Positions 7,302-14,674 of a stretch of 21,928 nt of DNA are shown here, one piece after another. The stretch covers positions 1 to 21,928 of the forward strand of contig CACFEM010000013.1 of NCBI GenBank assembly GCA_902565325.1, given 5' to 3'. The notes beneath the pieces were generated by a model. The model was not told the origin of the DNA, ran no database searches, and saw nothing but the letters and a program-made list of their open reading frames with translations. This DNA is from an uncultured Pelagibacteraceae bacterium (GTDB taxonomy: Bacteria > Pseudomonadota > Alphaproteobacteria > Pelagibacterales > Pelagibacteraceae). Position numbers and translations under genes: made by a program. How positions within the stretch are numbered: position 1 is the first letter of the stretch; each line of letters starts with the position of its first letter.

Positions 7302-7823
7302 GTAACAAATACCTTAACAGAGTATGGAATTATCTCAAAGGTGTTACATTGGCTCAGCGCAGCTATTCTATTCATACAAATACCTTTGGGTTTTTATCTA
7401 GTTGATTTAGATTTTGGTGATCAAAGAATAACTATTGAAGATATACACGTTACGTTAGGTTTAACTGTGTTTTATATAATAATAATTAGATTAATAAATA
7501 ATATACTTAATCCAACTCCAAAATTAGATCCAAGTATTTTTAAAGGACAAAGGTTTTTAGCAAAAATGAACCATGTGCTTTTATATATTGCTATTTTATC
7601 AATAACAATTTCAGGAATATTAAAAAAATTATTTAATGGGGAAACATTAACAATATTGTTTAAGGAAATTCAAATTAATGAAAATTTTGATTTAGCAGAT
7701 CAGTTTTTTGAAATTCATATTCTTTCGAATTATACCCTTATCGGTTTAATAGTGCTTCATATTTCTGCAGTTATTGTTCACAAACTATTTTTTGGGGACA
7801 ATTTATTAAAAAAAATTCTTTAA
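7296..7823 (+). CDS. Cytochrome b561-family membrane protein
   Basis: Inner-membrane di-haem cytochrome b of the bacterial b561 family, 175 aa with four predicted transmembrane helices. Candidate haem ligands and conserved histidines are seen at His18 (KVLHWL), His51 (EDIHVTLG), His93 (KMNHVLLY), His141 (EIHIL) and His155 (IVLHISAVIVHKLF). Such proteins usually oxidise quinol or move electrons across the membrane to a periplasmic acceptor. The divergent neighbour encodes a periplasmic cytochrome c'-like protein, which is a plausible partner. A stop codon two codons upstream of the ATG at 7296 rules out a longer ATG start, so the overlap with the neighbour's start codon is probably real. The 3' end is two bases from the convergent DUF4396 gene. 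Confidence 0.85.
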   Translation: MHVTNTLTEYGIISKVLHWLSAAILFIQIPLGFYLVDLDFGDQRITIEDIHVTLGLTVFYIIIIRLINNILNPTPKLDPSIFKGQRFLAKMNHVLLYIAILSITISGILKKLFNGETLTILFKEIQINENFDLADQFFEIHILSNYTLIGLIVLHISAVIVHKLFFGDNLLKKIL

Positions 7824-7825
7824 TG

Positions 7826-8263
7826 TTAATGGCAAGCAATTCCAAATTTTTTTAATCTCCAATAATTATAAGGCCAAGGAGTTAAAAAACCTACAATAAG
7901 CATTATTGGTACCACCCACCATGTTAAAATTGCGCCTCCAGTTAAAACATAGTCAGTTAAATTCATCATGATTTCCATACTAACCATTGAAATTAAACTC
8001 ATACCACAAGCTGTTTTGAAAGCGTTAACAAAATTAAAATTTTGTGTCATTAAAATTATTGTTTCTAGAATAATACTTGTAATCAATCCGTTGATTATTG
8101 CTAAAATCATTATTCCTAAAACTGGAAAAGGAATTTGAGTTAATTGAAAAAATAATATTGTCCCAAAATCTCCAATGGCACAACCAAGTACACACCAGGC
8201 TGTATTTTTTGCGCTTCTTTTCCAGGTATGTCTACAAGACCAATGAAATGTAGAGGTATTCAT
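7826..8263 (-). CDS. DUF4396-family membrane protein
   Basis: A 145-aa integral membrane protein with about four hydrophobic segments that resembles the DUF4396 family. Family-like features are the N-terminal His-rich/Cys segment (FHWSCRHTWKRSAKNTAW), the following GCAIGDFG, the SMEIMMNLTD segment in a central helix, and the PYNYWRLKKFGIACH end. The conserved His, Cys and Met residues are compatible with metal binding, often suggested for copper, but the function is not established. It is divergent from the ETHE1-like gene with only 22 bases between the starts, so the two probably share a control region. The 3' end is two bases from the convergent cytochrome b561 gene. Confidence 0.75.
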   Translation of the reverse strand: MNTSTFHWSCRHTWKRSAKNTAWCVLGCAIGDFGTILFFQLTQIPFPVLGIMILAIINGLITSIILETIILMTQNFNFVNAFKTACGMSLISMVSMEIMMNLTDYVLTGGAILTWWVVPIMLIVGFLTPWPYNYWRLKKFGIACH

Positions 8264-8285
8264 TATAATTTGATATTAATGATAA

Positions 8286-8969
8286 ATGATTTTTAGACAA
8301 GTTTTCGATAATAAATCATCAACTTATACATATTTAATTGCGTCGGCAAAAGGTCGCGAGGCAGTCATAATTGATCCAGTAATTGAGAATGTTGAAAGCT
8401 ACATAAAGTTACTCCAAGAATTAGATTTAAAGCTAGTTAAGGTAATAGATACCCATATTCATGCTGATCATGTAACTGGTGCAAGTAAACTTAAGCAAGC
8501 AACAAATTGCTCTACGCTAATGGGGGAACACACACCTGCTGATGCTGTAGAAATTAAAGTAAAAGATGATGAAATAATAAAAATTGACCAAATAGAAATT
8601 AAAGCGATGTATACACCTGGTCATACTTCTGACAGTTATAGTTTCTTGATGAATAACTATTTGTTTTCAGGAGATACTCTTTTAATTAATGGCACTGGTC
8701 GAACTGATTTTCAAAATGGTAGTTCAAAAGATGCTTATAATTCAATCTTTAATAGATTGTTAAAATTACCCGAAGACACCATTTTGTATCCTGGTCATGA
8801 TTATAACGGCAAAGTATCAAGTACAATTGGTAATGAAAAAAAATTTAATCCAAGATTGCAGGTTAGAAATGTTGATGAATATGTTGAGCTTATGTCAAAC
8901 CTAAATTTAGCAAAACCAAAATTAATAGATATCAATGTAAGTAGAAATATTAAGTTAGGTGCTAATTAA
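8286..8969 (+). CDS. ETHE1-like persulfide dioxygenase (metallo-beta-lactamase fold)
   Basis: Metallo-beta-lactamase-fold protein of 227 aa, closest to the ETHE1/Blh persulfide dioxygenases that oxidise glutathione persulfide to sulfite and glutathione with one non-haem iron. Seen: THIHADH (His57, His59, Asp61, His62), TPGHTSDS (His113), FSGDTLLINGTGRTDFQ (Asp130) and YPGHDYNG (His171). The GTGRTDFQ and YPGHDYNG blocks separate this family from glyoxalase II, although a glyoxalase-like thioesterase remains the main alternative. No rhodanese domain is fused. The C-terminus overlaps the convergent azlD-like gene by eight bases. Divergent linkage to a DUF4396 gene hints at shared control. Confidence 0.85.
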   Translation: MIFRQVFDNKSSTYTYLIASAKGREAVIIDPVIENVESYIKLLQELDLKLVKVIDTHIHADHVTGASKLKQATNCSTLMGEHTPADAVEIKVKDDEIIKIDQIEIKAMYTPGHTSDSYSFLMNNYLFSGDTLLINGTGRTDFQNGSSKDAYNSIFNRLLKLPEDTILYPGHDYNGKVSSTIGNEKKFNPRLQVRNVDEYVELMSNLNLAKPKLIDINVSRNIKLGAN

Positions 8970-9279
8970 AGACTACAAATATTAAAAACCAATAAGAAAC
9001 TAATCCAGCTGAAATTGTTGCAATAATATTTTTAGAGAAATAACCTACAATTACAGCAACTAATGCTCCAAAAATTTTAGGATCATTCATTTCTATAAAA
9101 GTTCCAAAATCATTTATAAATATTCCTGGAAATATTATTGCTGGGAATACTGCAGAAGGAACGTATTCCAAAACTGCTTTAATTTTTTCTCCCAGCATAT
9201 CTCTACTTATTAAAGCAATCATAGTCATTCTAGTGAAGTAAGTTAATATTCCGGCAAAAATAATTGAAGTAAGTGTCAT
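8962..9279 (-). CDS. azlD: AzlD-like branched-chain amino acid exporter subunit
   Basis: Small membrane protein of 105 aa with about three or four hydrophobic segments. It matches the AzlD family (TRMTMIAL near the start, YVPSAVFPAIIFPGI in the middle), the partner of AzlC in branched-chain amino acid export. Its ATG overlaps the azlC stop by four bases (ATGA), typical of a translationally coupled pair. The C-terminal eight bases overlap the convergent ETHE1-like gene, so no terminator can lie between them. Confidence 0.85.
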   Translation of the reverse strand: MTLTSIIFAGILTYFTRMTMIALISRDMLGEKIKAVLEYVPSAVFPAIIFPGIFINDFGTFIEMNDPKIFGALVAVIVGYFSKNIIATISAGLVSYWFLIFVVFN

Positions 9280-9962
9280 TTTTTTAACCTCAATAGCAGC
9301 GCTGCTACAAATAAAGCAATTATTGGTGAAATAATTATGTAAGATTTAAATGGAGCATCAAAAAATAACAGTGAACTTAAACCACAAGTAATCATTACAA
9401 TTACATGGTCTAATTTTTTTAAATCCTGAACAACAATTGCTATAAACGTTAGAGGAATTGCAAATTTTAATCCAAGTTCCTCCGGAACAAATGATCCTAA
9501 CACAATGCCTGATAATGTTGCTATCTGCCAACAAACCCACATTGTACAACCTGTGCCAATTAAATGATAATGTAAAAATTCTTCACCTCTATTTTTTTTG
9601 AAAAACTTATTAGATTCTGCAAAGCCTTGATCTACAACAACATAAGAAATTAATAATTTTTTTATAAAAGATAATTTTTCTAAATATTCAGATAAAACAG
9701 CTCCATATAATAGATGTCTGGAATTTATAATTCCAACAGATGCAACGGCAACTAAACTAGATGCACCTCCTGATAACAACTGCAAAAATACTATCTGTGA
9801 AGCTCCACCAAAAATTATGAAAGACATTGCGTAGACCAAATACGGATGAAATCCAAGTTCAACACCGATTGCTCCACAAATTATTCCAAATGGAATTACT
9901 GAAAGCATATGTGGAGAAATATCTAACATCCCACGAGTGAATAATTGTTTTTTAGTAAGCAT
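9276..9962 (-). CDS. azlC: AzlC-like branched-chain amino acid exporter subunit
   Basis: Inner-membrane protein of 228 aa with several hydrophobic segments, of the AzlC family. The recognisable block is the N-terminal TRGMLDISPHMLSVIPFGI, followed by FGGASQIVFLQLLSGGAS and the NSRHLLYGAVLSEYL segment. With AzlD it is expected to form an exporter for branched-chain or related amino acids. It lies 12 bases downstream of fbpC and is probably read from the iron-transport transcript. That link is not an obvious functional one and may simply reflect operon packing. Confidence 0.88.
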   Translation of the reverse strand: MLTKKQLFTRGMLDISPHMLSVIPFGIICGAIGVELGFHPYLVYAMSFIIFGGASQIVFLQLLSGGASSLVAVASVGIINSRHLLYGAVLSEYLEKLSFIKKLLISYVVVDQGFAESNKFFKKNRGEEFLHYHLIGTGCTMWVCWQIATLSGIVLGSFVPEELGLKFAIPLTFIAIVVQDLKKLDHVIVMITCGLSSLLFFDAPFKSYIIISPIIALFVAALLLRLKK

Positions 9963-9974
9963 TTGCTTGTTTTA

Positions 9975-11036
9975 TTAAAAACAAACTATGTGATCAATAT
10001 GAATCGGTCTTTTAATTCCAAACTTTTCGTCAGCTTCATGTTGATGTTCATGATGAGAATGAACAAATACTGGTATTAACAAATCACTGCTAGTTTTTAA
10101 GGTATAAATAAAGTTGGTTCCTCTAAATTTTCTGTCAACTACCTCTAATTTTAGATTACTTTTATCGTCGTGCTCAAGATCCTCTGGTTGTAATAATAAT
10201 TGCACATTTGATCCTTTTGGATAATGCTTAATAAAATTTCCATTAATTGTTCCAAGATCTTCACTTTCTAACGAATTTTCTCCAGTTACTTTTGCTGGAA
10301 TTAAAATTCCACGATTTAAAAAATTTACTACTTCGACTGAGTTTGGAAAATGATAAACATTATAAGGATCGTCAAACTGTTTTATTTGACCATCTAATAT
10401 AATTGCGCATTTATGACCTAAATAAAAAGCTTCATAAGAGTCATGAGTAACGATTATTGTTGTAATTTTTAATTTACTTAAAATTTTTTTTAATCTTACT
10501 TGAATTTCTTCTTTAAAACTTTGATCAACATTTGATAACGGTTCATCTAATAACAAAAGATCAGGTTGTGTTAGTAAAGATCTTGCAAGAGAAGCTCTTT
10601 GGGCCTCCCCAGCACTTATTTCATGAGGATATTTTTTAAGTATTTTTGAAATATCTAGTAAATCAATAATCTCTTTAAAAGTTAGTTTTTTTTTCTTTTT
10701 TATTTTATTTCTCTCAGTGCCTAATAATATATTCTTTTCAACAGTGTAATGTGGAAATAAGCTATTATCTTGAAAAGCTAAAGATACATTTCTATCTTCA
10801 GGCTCAACATGTTTATCTTTAGAAGACATCAATTTTCCATTTAATTTAATTGAGCCTTTCTCAATATTCTCCAAACCAGCTATTGTTCTAAGGATTGTTG
10901 TTTTTCCAATTCCTGAGGGACCTAAAATACACAAAGTTTCTCCTTCATTTTCAATTGCAAATGAAGCGTTTTTAACTTTGGTTTTTCCACCAATTATAAA
11001 ATCAACACCTTTAATCTCTAAAAAATTATTTTTCAT
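9975..11036 (-). CDS. fbpC: FbpC-type Fe(III) ABC transporter ATPase
   Basis: ATP-hydrolysing subunit of a ferric-iron ABC importer, 353 aa. Seen: Walker A GPSGIGKTT (residues 39-47), the Q-loop FQD (Gln89), an ABC signature ISAGEAQRA (140-148, Ala where Gly is commonest), Walker B LLLLDEP (160-166) and the switch His198 (THDS). Residues from about 245 form a TOBE-type regulatory domain with LLQPEDL and a His-rich SHHEHQHE segment, which is common near the end of FbpC proteins. The ATG overlaps the fbpB stop by four bases. It is cytoplasmic and attached to the FbpB permease. Confidence 0.92.
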   Translation of the reverse strand: MKNNFLEIKGVDFIIGGKTKVKNASFAIENEGETLCILGPSGIGKTTILRTIAGLENIEKGSIKLNGKLMSSKDKHVEPEDRNVSLAFQDNSLFPHYTVEKNILLGTERNKIKKKKKLTFKEIIDLLDISKILKKYPHEISAGEAQRASLARSLLTQPDLLLLDEPLSNVDQSFKEEIQVRLKKILSKLKITTIIVTHDSYEAFYLGHKCAIILDGQIKQFDDPYNVYHFPNSVEVVNFLNRGILIPAKVTGENSLESEDLGTINGNFIKHYPKGSNVQLLLQPEDLEHDDKSNLKLEVVDRKFRGTNFIYTLKTSSDLLIPVFVHSHHEHQHEADEKFGIKRPIHIDHIVCF

Positions 11037-12652
11037 TTTTCTCTTAGAATATATTTAGATGTAAACATAATAAATATAGATGCAATTAAAATTAAAAATA
11101 ATGATGGAACTGCTGCAGCTTCTAACAGATCCTCAGATGCAGATATATAAGCTGTTGTAGCAAAAGTTTCAAAATTAAATGGTCTTAAAATAAGGGTTAT
11201 TGGTAACTCTCTTATTATTTCTAAAGAAATCAATATAGCTACAAATAAAAGAGAATTTCTTAAGAAAGGAACGTGAATATTCATGAAGGTTTTCTTTTTG
11301 GAATAACCAAGCAGATATGAACTTTCATCAACTGAAATATTTATTTTTTCATAGCCTGACTTAATTCCATTAAATGCTAATGAATAAAATCTTATAAAAT
11401 AAACTAAAACAAGACCAAGCACAGAACCAATAAAGATTTTTTTAATAGACAAAAATCCTAGAGTTTTAACAATGTTTTCATCAAACCAAGCAATAAAAGT
11501 AATAAATGCTACAGCTAAAATAACACCTGGAATAGCATAACCCGATATGGATATAGTTGATAAAAAATTTAAAACCTTATTTTTAGATACTCTGTTTCCA
11601 TAATTTGAAATTAAAGAAAACAAAATCAAAACTATGCTAGATAAAATCACCAAATAAATTGTATTTAAAGTAAGTGAAATTACATCGATATCAAAAAGAT
11701 TTTCTGGAAATTTAATTGTCCAATATAACATTTGGCTTAAAGGAAATAAAAAACTTAAAAAGAAAATAATAAAACAAAACAAAAATGCAAAAAAAGATTT
11801 TTTTCCAGACAATGTAATTTTTTCTTTTTGTTTAAATCCACCTCTTGAATTAAAATGGTATTTAGCTTTTTTTCTAGAAAAATTCTCAATTATAAAACAT
11901 GCAAATATAAATATTAGTAAGAAAAAGGACAATCTATTTGAAAAAGCCAAGTCATCAAATGCAATCCATGAATTATAAATTCCAGTGGTTAAGGTGTTTA
12001 TTGAAAAAAAATCAACTGCACCAAATTCTGCTAATGTTTCCATTGCAACAAGAGATAATCCAGCGACTATAGCTGGTCTAGCAGCTGGAAGTATTAATGA
12101 ATATAAAGATTTAAATTTTGAAAAACCTAAACTTCTTCCTAAATCAATTAAGTTTTGAGATTGATATAAAAATGAGGCTCTAGAAAGAATATATACATAA
12201 GCGTATAATGAAAATGAAAGGGAAAGTACTGCTCCAAGAAGACCATCGAACTTTGGGATATGTTTGTTGTATTCCCCTTCTCCAAATAAATTTGTCAATA
12301 TTGTAAAAGCTGTACCATAATTTTCAAAAAAGGCCGTCAAAGAATATGCATAAATGTAAGGTGGAACAGCGAAAGAAAGTATAAGGACCCATTTAAAGAA
12401 ATCACTAAAAGGAAATTTATAAAATGAAACCAAGTATGCAGATGTAGTACCTATTATAAATGTTAAGATTAAGACACAGAATAGTAGTGCGAAAGAATTA
12501 AAAATATATTCAAATAAAAAAGTATCTTTTAATACTTGATAATAATTTGAGGTCTCTTCAAAAAAACTAAAAAAAACTGTAACTATTGGAATTAATACGC
12601 CTATAGACACCAATAAAGAGGATAGAAACCAGATATTTAAATTCTTTAACAT
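11033..12652 (-). CDS. fbpB: FbpB-type Fe(III) ABC transporter permease
   Basis: Fused double permease of an iron(III) ABC importer, 539 aa, with about twelve membrane segments arranged as two binding-protein-dependent transport domains. The two ATPase-contact (EAA-like) loops are visible at GRSLGFSKFKSLYSLILPAA and in the second half at SYLLGYSKKKTFMNIHVPF. The block LAEFGAVDFFSINTLTTGI is characteristic of FbpB/SfuB-type permeases. It overlaps fbpC by four bases and follows the peroxiredoxin gene after a 40-base gap, which holds a symmetrical A7T7 tract (12670-12683). An internal promoter there is possible but not demonstrated. Confidence 0.92.
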   Translation of the reverse strand: MLKNLNIWFLSSLLVSIGVLIPIVTVFFSFFEETSNYYQVLKDTFLFEYIFNSFALLFCVLILTFIIGTTSAYLVSFYKFPFSDFFKWVLILSFAVPPYIYAYSLTAFFENYGTAFTILTNLFGEGEYNKHIPKFDGLLGAVLSLSFSLYAYVYILSRASFLYQSQNLIDLGRSLGFSKFKSLYSLILPAARPAIVAGLSLVAMETLAEFGAVDFFSINTLTTGIYNSWIAFDDLAFSNRLSFFLLIFIFACFIIENFSRKKAKYHFNSRGGFKQKEKITLSGKKSFFAFLFCFIIFFLSFLFPLSQMLYWTIKFPENLFDIDVISLTLNTIYLVILSSIVLILFSLISNYGNRVSKNKVLNFLSTISISGYAIPGVILAVAFITFIAWFDENIVKTLGFLSIKKIFIGSVLGLVLVYFIRFYSLAFNGIKSGYEKINISVDESSYLLGYSKKKTFMNIHVPFLRNSLLFVAILISLEIIRELPITLILRPFNFETFATTAYISASEDLLEAAAVPSLFLILIASIFIMFTSKYILREK

Positions 12653-12692
12653 TAAGGGTCTTATAATATAAAAAAATTTTTTTAATATGATT

Positions 12693-13238
12693 TTACTTTG
12701 ATGCAGAAAGATATTTTAGTGTATTTTCTGGTGTTGTTTCTATATATGGGTCATCATCTGAGCCTGAATTATTAATTCCAGGCTCTTGCCACCATTTTTC
12801 AACAATGCCGTCATTAATAACTGCCATATATCTCCAACTTCTTTGGCCAAATCCATCATGGTCTTTGGAGATTAACATTCCCATATATTTTGTAAAAAGT
12901 CCTGATCCATCTGGTATTACTTTAACATTAGAAATACACATTTTTTTTGCCCAAGCATTCATGACGTATGAGTCATTTACTGAACAACAATAAATTTCGT
13001 CAATGCCAAGTTTTTTTAATTCATCAGCATTTTTTTCAAATCCAGGTAATTGTTGAGAGGAGCATGTTGGTGTAAATGCACCAGGTAAACTAAATAAAAT
13101 TACTCTTTTATTTTTAAAAAAATCATCGGTAGATTTATTTGTCCACTTCCCTCCAATTGCACATGCAATTTCATTATCCGAAGTGTCACCTTCTCTTATT
13201 CTAAAAGTTACTTGGGGTATTTTAAATCCTTTAATCAT
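12693..13238 (-). CDS. Prx5-type atypical peroxiredoxin
   Basis: Thiol peroxidase of the AhpC/TSA-redoxin superfamily, Prx5 subfamily, 181 aa; it reduces hydrogen peroxide and alkyl hydroperoxides. The active-site motif PGAFTPTC gives Pro52, Thr56 and peroxidatic Cys59, and Arg133 in GFGQRSWRY completes the usual set. Further cysteines (26, 84, 85, 101) may act as resolving residues or in glutathione/glutaredoxin cycling; no glutaredoxin domain is fused. It is cytosolic, with no signal peptide. The ATG at 13238 has no obvious Shine-Dalgarno, and ten bases upstream lies a long two-tier inverted repeat. The gene sits between fbpA and fbpB in the iron-uptake operon, so it may limit peroxide damage accompanying iron import (inference). 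Confidence 0.9.
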   Translation of the reverse strand: MIKGFKIPQVTFRIREGDTSDNEIACAIGGKWTNKSTDDFFKNKRVILFSLPGAFTPTCSSQQLPGFEKNADELKKLGIDEIYCCSVNDSYVMNAWAKKMCISNVKVIPDGSGLFTKYMGMLISKDHDGFGQRSWRYMAVINDGIVEKWWQEPGINNSGSDDDPYIETTPENTLKYLSASK

Positions 13239-13248
13239 ATTTTTTTAA

Positions 13249-13307
13249 TGCCCACGACAATTATTTTTAGGAAAGGGTAAAGATCCTAAAGGAGAGTGAC
13301 GTGGGCA
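13249..13307 (-). repeat. Nested inverted repeat in the peroxiredoxin leader
   Basis: Two perfectly matched stems lie one inside the other. The outer 8-base arms TGCCCACG (13249-13256) and CGTGGGCA (13300-13307) enclose inner 7-base arms TTTAGGA (13266-13272) and TCCTAAA (13284-13290). As minus-strand RNA this folds into a stacked hairpin with an internal loop, ending ten bases before the peroxiredoxin ATG. The outer arms are strikingly G+C-rich for this DNA. No T-run follows on either strand, so it is not a standard terminator. It may be a leader RNA structure, an mRNA processing or stability site, or a repeat element; no RNA family is recognised. Confidence 0.6.
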
Positions 13308-13329
13308 CCGTATAAAAAGAAATATATCG

Positions 13330-13515
13330 TCATTTAAAAGGAGTGAGGATGTCTAGAGCCTCGTCTTTTTCAATCTCAGATAATTTTCTATTATTTATTT
13401 TTCTTTTAATCTTTTCACATTCTGATGAGCATGGTTCACATGTTATCTGACCCTCAAGTGAACCGCTCATGACAGAAGAATTACTTAAATCAAAATTAAA
13501 TAAATTCTTTTTCAC
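13330..13515 (-). CDS. Small Cys-rich hypothetical protein
   Basis: A 61-aa ORF that I do not recognise. It contains a CEPCSSEC cluster (CxxC plus a third Cys) near its middle, followed by a Lys/Arg-rich helix and an acidic C-terminal part. The start is GTG at 13515, with GGAAG nine bases upstream that overlaps the end of fbpA, only six bases from the fbpA stop; an internal ATG (residue 16) is an alternative. The cysteine cluster could bind a metal or be redox-active, which would fit its place between the ferric-iron binding protein and a peroxiredoxin, but this is speculation. The coding status is likely, not certain. Confidence 0.55.
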   Translation of the reverse strand: MKKNLFNFDLSNSSVMSGSLEGQITCEPCSSECEKIKRKINNRKLSEIEKDEALDILTPFK

Positions 13516-13521
13516 TATATG

Positions 13522-14550
13522 TTACTTCCAACCAGCAGCTGTCATAACTTCTAATGCAGCAGCTTGATTTTTTCCATAAGTTGAAACTTTAGTTGCTAAA
13601 TCTTGTTTAAAGTCTAGCCCTAAATTATTTACTACTAATGGACTTGGAGAGACACCACCAATCATAGGAAACTCAAACGTATTGTTCGTAAAGTGTTCCT
13701 GAGATTCTGGTGATAATAAAAAGTCAACAAGTGCAATCGCATTTGCTTTGTTAGGCGCTCCTTTAACTAAAGCAGCACAGCTAATATTCATATGTGTTCC
13801 TCTATCATTTTGATTGGGGAAAAACGCTTTTACTTTTTTTGCAGCTTCTTGTTGTTCAGCACCTTTTTTACCTGAAAGCATAAGTGCTAAATAATAAGTA
13901 TTAGCTACAGCAATATCAGCTTCTCCTGCTGCAACAGCCATGATTTGAGCTCTATCGTTTCCTTTTGGCTCTCTTGCCATATTAGAAACAACACCTTTTG
14001 CCCATTCGGCTGTAGCTTTTTTTCCATTATTTGCAATTAATGAAGCTACAAGTGATTTATTATAAATGTTACTAGATTTTCTTATTACCAATCTACCTTT
14101 CCATTTTGGATCAGCTAAACCTTCATAAGTTAAACCTGACAACTCAGCACCACTAACTCTTTCAGGTGAGTAATAAATAATTCTTGCTCTTTTTGCTACT
14201 CCAACCCATTTGTTAGTTCTAAAGTTTTTTGGAACAGACGCTTTAATTGTTTCAGATGATAAACCACCTTGAAGCAAACCTTTTGCATCCATAGCACCAC
14301 ATCTTCCAGCATCGGCAGTAATATATAAATCAGCTGAAGAATCTGCTCCTTCTTCGGCTATTCTTTTTTCTAAAGCTCCTGATTTACCATTAATTAAATT
14401 TACTTTAATTCCTGTAGCTGCTGTAAATTTTCCATACATTTCAGCATCAGCCTTATAATGTCTTGCATTAAATACATTTACTTCATTCGCAATCGCAAAA
14501 GTTGATAGGAATAAAGATGTAATTAACGCCAAAGTTGATAATTTTCTCAT
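13522..14550 (-). CDS. fbpA: FbpA-type periplasmic Fe(III)-binding protein
   Basis: Substrate-binding protein of a ferric-iron ABC importer (FbpA/FutA/AfuA family), 342 aa. Residues 1-21 form a signal peptide ending in AIA, so the protein is periplasmic. The mature start EVNVFNARHYKAD carries His31-Tyr32, and the tyrosine pair Tyr219-Tyr220 in ANTYYLAL matches the iron-coordinating tyrosines of this family. A clear AAGGAG lies four bases before the ATG. Upstream are two dyads resembling Fur boxes. It is the first gene of the iron operon, but it is separated from its permease and ATPase genes by a small ORF and a peroxiredoxin gene. Expected to be abundant and iron-repressed. Confidence 0.93.
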   Translation of the reverse strand: MRKLSTLALITSLFLSTFAIANEVNVFNARHYKADAEMYGKFTAATGIKVNLINGKSGALEKRIAEEGADSSADLYITADAGRCGAMDAKGLLQGGLSSETIKASVPKNFRTNKWVGVAKRARIIYYSPERVSGAELSGLTYEGLADPKWKGRLVIRKSSNIYNKSLVASLIANNGKKATAEWAKGVVSNMAREPKGNDRAQIMAVAAGEADIAVANTYYLALMLSGKKGAEQQEAAKKVKAFFPNQNDRGTHMNISCAALVKGAPNKANAIALVDFLLSPESQEHFTNNTFEFPMIGGVSPSPLVVNNLGLDFKQDLATKVSTYGKNQAAALEVMTAAGWK

Positions 14551-14577
14551 TAAACTCCTTAAATTATTACGTTATTG

Positions 14578-14621
14578 TTGAGAATGAGAACTATTCTCAA
14601 TGCGAATGATTATCAATCGCA
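14578..14621 (-). promoter_or_regulatory. Two adjacent Fur-box-like dyads upstream of fbpA
   Basis: Dyad 1 is TTGAGAAT (14578-14585) and ATTCTCAA (14593-14600), perfect eight-base arms around a seven-base spacer. Dyad 2 abuts it: TGCGAATGATTATCAATCGCA (14601-14621 with the final base), symmetric about the T at 14611 with nine of ten positions paired. The centre of dyad 2 (TGATTATCA) resembles the Fur/ferric-uptake consensus built on TGATAATNATTATCA. Its position 28-71 bases upstream of the fbpA ATG fits an iron-responsive operator. An Irr- or other Fur-family-type site is an alternative in alphaproteobacteria. Confidence 0.65.
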
Positions 14622-14674
14622 ATAGTGTCGCAGATTTAGATTTATTAATAATTTAAGGGGTTTTTGCCTATTTT

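Noticed and set aside
10035..10060. His-rich segment near the FbpC C-terminus as a novel metal sensor
   Set aside because: A similar SHH-containing stretch is common in the C-terminal domain of FbpC proteins, so it is not special here.
12670..12683. A7T7 symmetrical tract before fbpB as an operator
   Set aside because: Homopolymer palindromes are expected by chance in such A+T-rich DNA; no other regulatory feature supports it.
13249..13307. SAM-II/SAM-V or guanidine-type riboswitch in the peroxiredoxin leader
   Set aside because: The conserved bases I know for those families are not present, and the downstream gene does not fit.
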